64,000 bases of DNA from Dipteris shenzhenensis (Eukaryota > Polypodiophyta > Polypodiopsida > Gleicheniales): assembly GCA_047967505.1 (NCBI GenBank), contig CM106538.1. The stretch is one strand, 5' to 3'. Shown one piece after another: positions 31,951 through 41,946 of the stretch (positions are counted from its first letter, which is position 1; every line of letters begins with the position of its first letter). Made by a program: the position numbers and the translations under genes. The notes beneath the pieces are model-generated. The model saw only the letters and a program-made list of their open reading frames with translations, did not search any database and was not told where the DNA came from.

Positions 31951-33500
31951 CCGGTTTGCGAAAGTGAGTTTTATCCGAGTGTTTAAAAAAACATATTCAT
32001 CTCTGCACAAATTGAGAATGATTTTCATCGCAGAACGTTTTTTAGTAGAAGGAAAGTGTCGATCAAATACTTGTTTGGCATTCACTGGATCATAAACTGC
32101 AGACAGACAGCGTTTGCTTTCAACCCATGGAAGGCAACCTTACACTCGAGCAAAAATCATCTTCAAGCCTTGTTCAGTGGATTACATTGATTCGTCTGCC
32201 TTGGTATCCGTAGGTGGCAACGAGTCCAACGCAGGGAAAAACACCATGGAAAATTTTTAGAATGTCTTTAAAGCTATAAGGGCTAGAGATTTCTCTCAGC
32301 ATAACTACGTTCTCATAGGCTGCATGATCAAATCTTCAGAACATAGAGGTTTGAAAAGAACCCATCGCTGCCTCCAGGTCCTCGTTATCTCAAAATAACA
32401 GGAAGCATGCCAATAGTGAGTTTGATTCTCCATTGTTCCACAAGAAGCTGCTATCCATGCACGTCGTTGCTAGAACTTTGAGACTCCACTGTCTTCAACA
32501 AAAATATGTATGCCCTATTTCCGGGCCCATAATCCTTTCACCTTTGAGTAGTCTTCGGTCTGAATCTAGATTCAAGTCCTCTGTGGCCTCAAGGGATGAT
32601 GAACCGACCCGAAGGCCAACATGAGGATCCCTCTCGTCAAACCTCATGAGATACACTCCCTTGGCATACACATGCGGTTGGGCAAGCATGCTGAAATGGA
32701 ACTTGAAGCTGGAATTGTTCTTTGGATTGTTCCAATAACTACAACAGGGCCACACTCTGAGCTTAAGTATGTCAATAGAAGCACGCATGGCTTCTCGCTC
32801 TAGGCATCTGCAGCAGCAGTTAGCGATGCCAACCGAACCTCGCCTGCTTAAGTGACTTTGCAATATTCTCTGAGGTGTCATTCCCAGAAATCGTCCCTCC
32901 ACCGCTTCAGCTCAGCCTTAAAGCATTTTTGGAATATTGACACGTCACGCATGAGCTTGCAAAATTGAATAGCCAAGAAAGCAAGGAGTTGAATATAGAA
33001 TTAGGTCCTTTTCACGGCGACATGAACGTGGAGCTAAGAGACCTATTTGTTTGCGTAGTGCTACCTTTCGCCAATTATCTTACAATGCTCTCGCCAACCT
33101 CACCTTCATTCGACCTTATTGCTAACTTTCATAATGGGGGGACTTGCATATAGAGCCCTATTTTGAAGAAAATTCAATCATCGCTTGGGACGATCATGTA
33201 AAGGCACTCCTACTTGCAACATCACATAGCGTCAACGCCACTATGCAACACTAGAGATTAAACATACCATTTGTTGTCATCAATTGGCCTCCTAACAATT
33301 TGACTATGAATTTTCGTGCGAAGTTCTCTACAACAAATCTGAACTTGCAAACACCTGATGTACACGTGTTTGTTCGAATACGGGCATTATCTTAAAAACA
33401 TCATATAAGCAACCCATCAAAGGTAACATTTTTGCCTCTGAGCTAGGCAAACCAGAAAACAAATTGCAGATTACCTATTACCAATTACAGATTAAGATTA
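31951..33500. other. No assignable gene; one unrecognised 135-aa frame
   Basis: A minus frame at 32495-32902 (135 residues, includes HVGLRVGSSSLEATEDLNLD) stands out for its length but matches no family I know; it may be an exon remnant. The rest shows only short frames. Confidence 0.3.
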
Positions 33501-34194
33501 CAGATTATAAATTATAGGTTACAAAAAGATCGACGAGAGCGGAGCGCACTCTCTCATATTATAAATAATCGGAGAGGAAGTATGGGCCACCTCTCCCCGT
33601 ACATTACGTATGGATTTTCTTTTTTTCTTTTTAAATAACTTCTTTTTTCACAACTTTCTTACTTTTCTCACTTTCTTAATTGCTAAACTTTTATTATTTT
33701 GGGTTTTTTTGAAAGGGTAGGAGCTTCCTCTTCGTGAATTAAATATATATAGTTCAAATTTTAGAACACATTTTTAAAAAGTTATGGTTTCAACTAACGA
33801 GTCCTATACTTTTTTTGCATGTTCTTAATCATGACCGTCCGAGTACTAGGAAGTCGAAAGAAGCAACTATGGTGAATGCAAAATCAATGGCAACGGACAA
33901 TAGCATTACTTTTATGCTATAAAAAAGAAAGGCACAAACTCGTGGAAGCAATACCTTATTCATATATTTGTTAGGCTTCAAGTTTGAAAAAGCTCTAATC
34001 TTTGTCCATCACGAATAATAAAAGTACTACCCTTGATATTTACAGGGACGATAAGGTCCAATAGATCTGATCTCATGTCTCGTCTCCAAAAAAATTTCCC
34101 CTTTTCGCTCTACCTCCTTTAACAAAAAAAGAAAAATTAAACTGAACATACTCCATAACAAATAAAGGATATAAAAGATGGGTCTGTAACCACC
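33501..34194. other. AT-rich spacer
   Basis: Low-complexity T-rich and A-rich runs; begins with repeats of ATTACAGATTA near 33470-33520. No gene seen. Confidence 0.35.
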
Positions 34195-34775
34195 ACTATG
34201 TCCCCCCATACATTGAAAAATGGAAAATTCCCATTAAGTAGTTGTGGAGAAGAGAAGAGAGGTGAAAAGGAAGAGGGAAAGGGCATGATTAAACTAAGGG
34301 ATAAAGGGGGGAGGGAGGAGATTCAATTAAGAGGGACCACTTAACAAGGGGGCATTAAATAAGAAGGAAAGTGGTAGAGGGGGAGGGGTACTAGGGACCA
34401 TTTGAGGGGCTTTAAAGAAAAACTCACTTACTAAAGAGCAGGACCACTTATAATATTTTAGTTAGCACTAGGTATGCTCTTCCACTCTATAGCTTAGGGG
34501 TAGGGCTCACATGTGGGAAAGACACCACTCTATAGCTTAGGGGTAGGGCTCACATGTGGGAAAGACACCATTGTGGGTTCAAATTGAATAATGTGCACTG
34601 CTCTTAAACATAGCTTAAATAAATTAATTAACTCAAATAAATTAATTTATCCATGGACAAACATAAGTTAATTAGCCTCCATGTATGGGGGACATACTAC
34701 CCTCCATGGTCCAAATAAAATAAAGTTGAGGGAGTATGTCCCCCAATACATTGAAAATGTCCCCCCATAAATTAA
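34195..34775. repeat. Cluster of TATGTCCCCCCATACATTG motifs, MITE-like
   Basis: The motif occurs at about 34195-34213 (+), inverted at about 34680-34698, and directly again at about 34734-34753 and, partly, at 34758. The 34680/34735 pair forms a hairpin (arms about 23 bp, loop about 26). The 34195/34698 pair could be terminal inverted repeats of an element of about 500 bp. Boundaries are not proven. Confidence 0.45.
34482..34585 (+). repeat. tRNA-like (possible SINE) segment with 43-bp duplication
   Basis: TAGCTTAGGGGTAGG resembles a tRNA A box, and GGGTTCAAATT about 35-40 bases downstream resembles a B box, as in tRNA-derived SINEs. The A-box part is duplicated (34482-34524 and 34525-34567). 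No 3' tail or target duplication was identified, so the SINE call is tentative. Confidence 0.35.
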
Positions 34776-34886
34776 ATAGGGAAGTGCAGTCATAGAGATG
34801 CAAGTAATTAAAGCCAAAAATGAAATAGGAAGGGCTGGTGAGTTATGCCCACGTAATGTTGCGTAAAGAACTCCGAACCTTCTATC

Positions 34887-35823
34887 TTGAAACAGCTTGC
34901 AATGGACGACGATGAAGTCATCTCGCTAGATATGGGCGCAGGTGACTTCACAACACCAGAGAAATTCTCTTGGAAAGTTGGGGTTGAGTTGCGAGAGGCC
35001 TTTTCTGCTGAGTGGGAGGTTAACTTGCCTTTCTTCGCTATCAAGTCCGACTTCAAGGACTATCAGGAGTTTCAGGGTGATTTGGAGCAATATCTCAGGA
35101 ATCGCAAAGCTGCCACTGGTACTGTGCCTACGTTGATCATTGATGAGGCGAATGTGCTAAACGATTGGGCTGGTGACGAGTTCAATCAAAGGGCGCTGCG
35201 CAGCTATCTCAGGTTTTTTGTCAAAATCACCAAGCAGGACGAACTAGCCAATGTAATCCTAGCAACTTCTGAATATTCCTTCAAGTTCTGGCTTGAAGAG
35301 CAGATAGGTGCATCCAGGTTTTCGAAGCAAGCCCTCGGTGACTTCCCTGAAGCAGCGGTACTTCAGTTCTTCAACCGCGTGCTGGGGGAAACTTGTCCGA
35401 CCCAGACATGGAAAGATGTTTATGAAATCTGTGAAGGGCTTTTTTGCTGAGGCAGAGTGCTCGTCGTGTTCGTCGTGGCGATGACTTGGCAGACTTTCTC
35501 GACGATATGATCGGGCATATCAAGAATTGCAGTGGGGACTAGAGCCAGGGAATTTGGATTTCAAGGAGGTTTGTGCTTGTTGGAAGAGGGAACAGTTCAT
35601 GCAGATTATGGAGGAGTTGTGCAAGCATCGTGATGGGGTGATGCCATGGAAAGAATTTGGAGCCTTGCCTTTCTGTGGTGAAAAGACTGCACTTTCTCTT
35701 ATTCGCTACAACTTGGTGCATTTCCGGAGCAAATCAAAGCTGGCTTATGATCTATCTTGGTACAGAGGAACGTGGCCTGTGGTGACGACTTCGTTGCCAT
35801 GCGGGATATTGTTGCAACATTGA
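34887..35823 (+). pseudogene. P-loop ATPase (AAA/STAND-type) coding block, frameshifted
   Basis: The longest non-transposon protein in the window. Frame 1 (34887-35450) reads DDDEVISLDMGAGDF near the start, then a Walker B motif, PTLIIDEANVLND (about residues 82-94), and a sensor-like ITKQDELANVILATSEYSF. This order is that of archaeal-type/AAA ATPases. The Walker A loop should lie upstream and is absent here. Frame 2 (35527-35823) continues with ACWKREQFMQIMEELCKHRD and WKEFGALPFCGEKTALSLIR, a plausible C-terminal winged-helix part. The break is near a T-run at about 35442-35448. The start is preceded by TTGAAACAG, so it could also be an exon after an unseen intron. Relic or spliced gene remains open. 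Confidence 0.55.
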
Positions 35824-36570
35824 AGGCTTAACTATGCTTCATAACGCTTGTTTCCGATAGGGTCAGCCTACAATATTATGTTAGTCAACACTTTTTCATG
35901 GTTTAACTAGAGCTATGACTGATCAGGTATTTTTTGAAGATTTTGACTTTTTACTACATGATAGTTAGTTGCTCATAAGAAGCATGTATTTTCCCTCGTG
36001 ACTCATACAAAATCTCCAAGTGTTTTGTGAAGCTAAGCAACAGTTTTGCATCGAATAAGGGAATGTACTTCCAAAATATAATTTAGGATACACAAATTTT
36101 AGCACTCGGAATATGATCCAGTCAAGCAAGTACGCTCCTCCTAATGGTAGTGATAAGCCATGGTGTCACGTTACGGACTTGCACACAAAAACTTGTCTAG
36201 ATGTGCATAGTAGTAAAATTGATGTCAGTCATAGCATGAATGTATTTGTTATTAAGATTCTGGCTATGTGTTAAATGTGACATTGCTACAAGAGTGTATT
36301 GGAGTTTGGTACTAGTGATGTTGCTTGGCAATATGAAGTGTATTTTTTGGTGTTGTCCTAGTATGGTACGAGTCCTCGGGAAAAAAATTATTATGCTAGC
36401 TGGTGGCATGCATGCCATTTGCAAAAGCGCAAGAAGTGGTTGATGAACTAGCTCTATCTCTAACTAGTTCTAAGTGGTTCTGGTCCTTAGTCAGGACCAG
36501 ACTAACTCCCAAAACTAGAATAGAAATCACCAAATAAGCATAAAAATGCCTAGGGTAGCATTTGGGGGGG
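35824..36570. other. No assignable gene
   Basis: Mixed sequence downstream of the ATPase block, with short frames only. It could hold the 3' end of that gene, but no polyadenylation context is convincing. Confidence 0.3.
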
Positions 36571-36860
36571 ATTGTAAGTCATGGGTTGGATTTACCACAG
36601 TGACTTGTAATGGGCTGCACAAGGATAGAAAAGGATTACTCCTTATTGAATTCCCAGCTAAGCATAGTAGCTTTGCTCTACAATCCAGTTTCATTCAATG
36701 AATGGTAGTACAATGATAAGATGCATGCATGTGGGACAGCCATGCCTTCTATAGAAATTAGGGCAGGCTGTTTTACAACTGTGCTTATGGGATAATTCCC
36801 CAAAACTTCCACATGGCAACATTCTAATAGCATAAAGTACAAACTACCACTTTTGTTACA
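36571..36860 (-). repeat. Gypsy 3' LTR candidate (about 290 bp)
   Basis: Minus-strand limits TGTAACAAAAG at 36860 and GACTTACA at 36571 (TGTAA...TTACA). It directly follows a PPT and the C-terminus of a Gypsy integrase. The outer side also shows a G-run (TTTGGGGGGGAT) that mimics a PPT in the opposite direction. Confidence 0.5.
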
Positions 36861-36873
36861 ATCCTCCCCACTT
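36861..36873 (-). promoter_or_regulatory. Polypurine tract of the Gypsy element
   Basis: Minus-strand AAGTGGGGAGGAT before the LTR start TGTAACA, the common plant Gypsy arrangement. Confidence 0.55.
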
Positions 36874-36879
36874 AAAAGA

Positions 36880-37418
36880 AAAATTTGTCCTTAAATTTTG
36901 AAGTGTCATTGTAACAATAAAGGATAACAGTGAGAAGAGTAGATAGTACTGGATCATATCCATGTAGCAATGATGATGCCCAAAGCCTCCCCAACTACTG
37001 CATCAGTTGAGTAGATATGGGTGCTACTCCACAAATAGATGAGGGCTTCTAGGAGGATTCATCATCCGAAAGGTCTCTCCATTTGATGTAGTAGTCCACA
37101 TAGGATGTATTCTCAAGTACATAGTATCTGAAACCAATGGTTCTCTTTGGAATGTACTAAATATGTCCCTCCTCGTCCATTTGGGGTAATTCCTCAAGTT
37201 CTTGTTCAGAAGGGCCCTATATACTTCTTCAAGAGTGAAATATGGAACACATTGTGAATTCTGGAAGATGGGGGCTGTTCCAATTGGTGAGCTACTTCAC
37301 CTAGAGTTTTGTATGGGCCAAAGTATCTATGTGCAAGCGTAGTATTATTGTTTCCCTTCAAAGAAGCATATCTGGTCTTGAGTAAAGTAGTCATGTGGGC
37401 CAGTTCAAATGGGCTCAT
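36880..37418 (-). pseudogene. Gypsy (chromovirus-like) integrase C-terminus and chromodomain
   Basis: The frame 37206-37418 reads [20 protein letters not shown] then [20 protein letters not shown], the conserved GPY/F end of Gypsy integrase. After a stop, a weak chromodomain pattern follows (YYVLENTSYVDYYIKWRDLS at about 37045-37140), which in chromoviruses targets integration to heterochromatin. The integrase core, RT and RNase H are missing. It is followed by a PPT and LTR in proper order on the same strand. Confidence 0.75.
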
Positions 37419-37929
37419 CCCAATGGAGGTATGCGTATAATTAGTGCTTTTAGGTTATACAAGTTTTGAAAAATAAATAGTATGATAATGGTCGAGTTCT
37501 AGGATGTTGTATGTTGGAGTTCATTTTTCTTTGCTATGTCTCATTATATGATGATTACGAAATAGATCATTAAGATTATTAGAAGGGTTTTTTTAAGCTC
37601 AAACACCTTGTATAGATTATACACTAATGATAATGATGTGATTAGAGTGACATCATGCTACTAAGTTAGAAAGTTCAAAGTCGATTTCAATAGATGGTGG
37701 TAGTTGCTAGATGCTTCGTGCTTTTTGGTCATTTGGAGAGTAGTAGGGTCCAACTCAAAAGAGTAGTATCAAATTAAAATAGAAGTCTAATTATATGGTC
37801 AAATGAGGCGTTGAGATAAATGACAAGCTAACTTCTAACGTGTATTTTGAATTAAATTTCAATTTGTGGTGGATTGGCGTGTGGGATTTATGTCTATAGT
37901 TAGGGGTAGTATAAGGGTGGTAGGTGATT
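37419..37929. other. No assignable gene
   Basis: AT-rich sequence between the Gypsy remnant and the CACTA terminus. Confidence 0.3.
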
Positions 37930-37932
37930 ATT

Positions 37933-37949
37933 CACAACAACACAAAGCA
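37933..37949 (+). repeat. CACTA left terminal inverted repeat
   Basis: CACAACAACACAAAGCA, preceded by ATT. One mismatch to the right terminus. Confidence 0.6.
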
Positions 37950-38018
37950 CCCACAGACACGCACACACACGCGTTTCCTTAACTTTAAAAAAACTTATGG
38001 GCATATCTATTTACACGT

Positions 38019-38150
38019 CTACAAACTCGTGTCTATAGCCGCGTCTATATAACAGACAGACGCGCCTATAGACGCACTTTTAGATGCTCTGTAGAAATTT
38101 AAAAAAAAACAAAAAGACGCGTACATAGACGTGCTTATAGACGCTCTACA
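38019..38150. repeat. CACTA subterminal repeats, left
   Basis: Multiple copies in both orientations of TATAGACGC / GCGTCTATA-type motifs. In En/Spm these arrays bind the TNPA-type protein. Confidence 0.6.
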
Positions 38151-38607
38151 GAATCTTTTTTTTTTAATAAAAGCAAAATTTTGTGTGGTTGAACAGAATG
38201 CTGTGTATGTTGTGTATGCTATGTGGTTACAACAATCCCATTTCCACATTGAGCAATTCAATTCTTACAGCCAACCGCATTTTAATTAGCACGATTCCAA
38301 CTCGATTCCAAGCACATCTATAGCCGACAATTACAATTCTGAATAAAACATTACAACTCCAAAACGTTTAGTTCACAATGCATTCATTGATAGAACATTG
38401 CACAAGGAAATTGAAAGCCAAAAAAATAAAAGGAGTGTATATTAATTCATAGCCCAAAAAGTACTTGTATGTACATATAGCACGAAAGCCAAGCCACGTC
38501 CTGTGGCTTCAACTACAAAAAATAAGAGGAGTGTATATACAAGAGAGACACGAAGCCAAGCCAATGGCTTCAAGTACAAAAAAGAGTAGCTAGCACTACT
38601 TCTACGA

Positions 38608-39345
38608 CTAATCTAAGTTCTCCGCGTCCTCGCTCCCTTCTTTGCTCCCTTCTTCCTCATCTTCTTCCTCTTGATCAACCCTAGGGCCCTATAAACGAGG
38701 GACAACATGTATCAATGTATGAAAAATCAAATCTTTATTTATAATATTGACATTATTTAATTACTTTTAAATACCTGGGGGGGCGCACCGGTAGCCCGGA
38801 TATACTGCTCCTCAGTAATCAACTCGTCATCATAGAAGTGCCTCCATGTATCTCCTTTGCGATCGATGGTGGTGGTAGTAGGAGAGGGGTTAGTACAAAG
38901 AAACAACCTCCTAATAAACCACATAAACACAATATAATTTGAGATCGATACTTACAAATTGGGCCTCCCATGATTCAACACCCCCTGCTCCAAAATGCAC
39001 GTTTCCATATTGCTCCATTTGGATCCTTCATGCCTCCACATGCTGCAGACTGGGATCTGCCTTCGCTGCCTTCATTGCTTTCTTCCACTCACACTTGTGA
39101 GTGGTGTGGGGCTGGTCCCTTGGTGGTTGACCTCCCTCTCTCTCCTGGCAATCTTGGCTAGTGCCTGGCTTTTTAAGCGAAGATCTCTTATTGGCAAGTA
39201 TCATAACAATCTTTGACTTGGCCCATTTATCTGTGAACTGAACATTGGGGGGATTGGCATACCTAGAGCGAACAGCAGCGAGGGTCTCATCAGCCAACTT
39301 TTCTGACTAGTCTTTGTAGTGAATAAAGCAATCTCTATAGTTGTT
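38608..39345 (-). pseudogene. Second CACTA gene, possible TNPA/Transposase_24-like
   Basis: The minus strand reads KLADETLAAVRSRYANPPNV, FTDKWAKSKIVMILANKRSS, LKKPGTSQDCQERE and an acidic end, GPRVDQEEEEDEEGSKEGSE, with stop 38608-38610. Two segments with splice-like edges separate the blocks: 38689-38774 (GTATTT...TATAG, 86 bp) and 38912-38955 (GTAAGT...ATTAG, only 44 bp, short for plants). A TGA interrupts after HVEA. The position in the CACTA and the charged composition suggest the DNA-binding partner of TNP2, but similarity is weak. It is transcribed away from the TNP2 gene, which is unusual. Confidence 0.4.
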
Positions 39346-39598
39346 AGCAATTGCAAGAGTGCATGAAGGCCATGATGTCCTTCCCTCGTGCATCCATCAA
39401 GATGCCTCTTGTTTGAGTGATGTCATAGAAGATCGTACCATCACCCTCTCAAGACCCAATCCATGACTTGGTCCCACAAATTATTGATACTGTACTCAAG
39501 TCTCTGTTCCAACATCTCTGTTCCAACAACAGACTCAACATAATGTACCACCACGTCAACTTGAAGGAGCCGCACTCTCTAGCATCCTGAGTTGCCCT

Positions 39599-40105
39599 GT
39601 GTCAATTCCAATCGGAATCCTCCTACGGAATTATCCCAATCTCTGGGAGAGTTTCAAAGGCTGGATTGAACTCGCAAATCCCTCTCCACCTATGGATGAC
39701 ATTGAAGATATCCCTATGCGGATAGGTGAGAGAAATGACATATGCAACATTACTGTGCCTTTGATCCACAAGGCATATAATAAAGTCCAAGCCATAGTGG
39801 ATAGTGGAGCAGGTGTAAATGTCTTATCAAAGGAGCTCTACGATGAATGGGGTCTCCCACCAATGCAAAGGGCTAATTTCAACATATGCCTTGCCGATGA
39901 TTCACGGGCTAAACCCTTGGGAATAGTAAATGGCATGTCCACAAAGGTCGCAGGAGTCTGCTTTTACCTTCAATTCACAATCTTGGATCTTCCCAAAAAA
40001 ACCTATTAAATCTAACTGGGACATCCTTGGTTACGGGAAGCATTGGTCCTCCATGACTGGGGAACTAATAGACTAACAATCTAGAATCATGACACCACAG
40101 TCAGG
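39599..40105 (+). pseudogene. Gypsy retropepsin
   Basis: The frame runs 39599-40009 with the catalytic DSG intact in VDSGAGVNVLSKELYDEWGL (39799-39858), followed by LQFTILDLPKKTY, a stop, and the expected LGHPWLREALVLHDW segment beyond it. It cleaves the gag polyprotein in autonomous relatives. Two stops between KTY and LGHPWL break the frame. Confidence 0.75.
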
Positions 40106-40317
40106 GTGAATGTGGGGATAGGAGCTATAAAACCAATTGTGCCTAGAGCTTTGGATGGCACATCTTCAATGACAATCTCAAGCAAATCATCTCCCCTGCA
40201 ACAGCATGCCATAGCGGGCGATTCACAAAGCAATGTCAATAACTGGATACAAACATTGGCAACCATCGACAACTGCCATTCATTAGACCCCATCTTCTCA
40301 CAGATCATGATGCTAAG

Positions 40318-41232
40318 GTGCTACAGGTAAATCCTCCACTCACACATGAAGAACCAATCGATCTAGAGGTGCCATTCTTTATGGTTGACCTCGAGTGGGA
40401 TAATGAACCTAAAGAAGGTCCCCATACCAATGATTACTCAGATTTTCCTTGGGACCTTGAAATTGAGGCTGAGAATGCTGAAATTGAAGATCAAATCTTT
40501 GACAATGACCTAGCCATTCTTAATGCCCTAATGGCAGTCGAGCTCCCAAAAGTTGAACCTCCAAAGTTAAAATACAACAGAAGTTCCCGCAAGAAAGCTG
40601 AAGGAGGAAATCGCAGAAAAGCTAAGGCCGAACACTTCAATGAATTTGAACGAGTCCAAACAAGGATCATCGAATTGTATCTTGCAAAGCCAACTCCCTC
40701 AAAATCAAAACCACTGCTACTTGAATGGTCCCCTGAGGAACTGCAAGGAGTATGCGCAACAAATGAACCCTTACTTGGGAACACCTTACCAATGGAAAAG
40801 TTACCCCACAGTTCCCAACGTAAGAAGTTTCAAAAGTATAAGCCACATGTGCGTATGAATATCAATCAAGAGAATTCAAAAAAAAAATTTAAACAAAAAA
40901 CAAAAAACAAAAAAGGGTCCCCAAGAGCCAAACAAATTGGTTATAATACTATGCCACCCTGTACCCATAGCACATGTCAGGCTAATTCAACACCATCAGA
41001 GGCTGATCTTCAAGAAGTGTCGGAGTACTTCAAAAATTACACAAGTGGCAGTGTCCCCATAGCAATGCCAAGACCACTAAAAGAATCTGAAGTTCAAGCT
41101 GTGCTACTAGAAACATTGGACAGAGTCCAATTCAACACAACCATAAATGGGAGCCGATTGAAGCGATACAACATCAACACACAAGCCATCCCCGACAATA
41201 ATGAAGTTTTGGGAACCCTAAGTCTTCAATAG
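40318..41232 (+). CDS. Conserved 304-aa protein of the Gypsy-like family, unknown function
   Basis: Open from about 40318 to a TAG at 41230. Acidic first third (DLEVPFFMVDLEWDNEPKEG), then HFNEFERVQTRIIELYLAKP, LLEWSPEELQGVC, NEPLLGNTLPMEKLPHSS, a strongly basic K-rich segment (about residues 170-210), and a C-terminal part with YFKNYTSGSVPIAMPRPLKE and LLETLDRVQFNTTINGS. No membrane segment or catalytic motif is recognised. Upstream, the stretch 40106-40330 reads on in another frame, so in the source element this may have been the end of a longer polyprotein. Its preservation in two inverted copies supports real coding origin. Confidence 0.55.
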   Translation: MLQVNPPLTHEEPIDLEVPFFMVDLEWDNEPKEGPHTNDYSDFPWDLEIEAENAEIEDQIFDNDLAILNALMAVELPKVEPPKLKYNRSSRKKAEGGNRRKAKAEHFNEFERVQTRIIELYLAKPTPSKSKPLLLEWSPEELQGVCATNEPLLGNTLPMEKLPHSSQRKKFQKYKPHVRMNINQENSKKKFKQKTKNKKGSPRAKQIGYNTMPPCTHSTCQANSTPSEADLQEVSEYFKNYTSGSVPIAMPRPLKESEVQAVLLETLDRVQFNTTINGSRLKRYNINTQAIPDNNEVLGTLSLQ

Positions 41233-41347
41233 TTTGCACTAGATTGTTACACGCACACTCACTAGCATATGCACGTTTTTGCACATATAGTTTGCACTAG
41301 ATTGTTACACTCACACTCACTGGCATATGCACATTTTTGCACATTTA
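41231..41347 (+). repeat. 3'-UTR tandem repeat of the Gypsy-like element
   Basis: Two copies of TTTGCACTAGATTGTTACAC...GCATATGCAC(G/A)TTTTTGCACAT, period about 58-60 bp; matches 28200-28312 inverted. Confidence 0.75.
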
Positions 41348-41946
41348 GGAAGACCTAATCAATTTCGTATTAGAGATGATTGGGTCTTAGTTTCCCTATT
41401 AAATCCCACCAATAAGCATATAGTTATTCCCTACCTAATCGACACATCATGTGCACTCACAGAATTCACAAGAAAGACAAGAAGCTATGCCAAAACTCAA
41501 TATGAATTGGCAAAAGAGTCTGCAGCCTCAGCAACAAGACCCCCGCCAAACATCACAGCTGTCTCCTAAATGCAAAAATATCAGACTTGCATACAAACTT
41601 ATCTACAAGCTCAATGATATGGATGCAATTGCATCCAACATGTATGCAAGATAGTAAGAAATGCCAGCCTCAACAACGAGACCCCTGCCAAACCTCTTCC
41701 CAAGAAGATTCAATCGTAGAGTCCGCAGCCTCAGCAACGAGATCTCCTCTGAGATTCACAGCCATCTACCTCGCCTCAAGAGGGGATAAGCTTCCTGACT
41801 ACAGACCACAAATTGTATAGTGCAAAAGCCTTACAGCAGGAATGACTCACATGCCACAAGCTCAACAACCACTGGGTTGGCATCAAAACTCCAAAATCAA
41901 AATAAGCCATAACCCGAGGATGGGTAATAAAATGGATCTAGGAGTA
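41348..41946 (+). other. 3' untranslated part of the Gypsy-like element
   Basis: Short frames only. It contains repeated AGCAACGAGA(C/T)CCC-type phrases (GCCTCAGCAACAAGACCCCC, GCCTCAACAACGAGACCCCT, GCCTCAGCAACGAGATCTCC) about 120 and 80 bp apart. The junction before the LTR reads AAAATGGATCTAGGAGTA. Confidence 0.5.

Noticed and set aside
36555-36575. Second PPT pointing rightward, making 36571-36860 a + strand 3' LTR
   Set aside because: The integrase/chromodomain and a better PPT lie on the other side in minus orientation; the G-run is probably chance.
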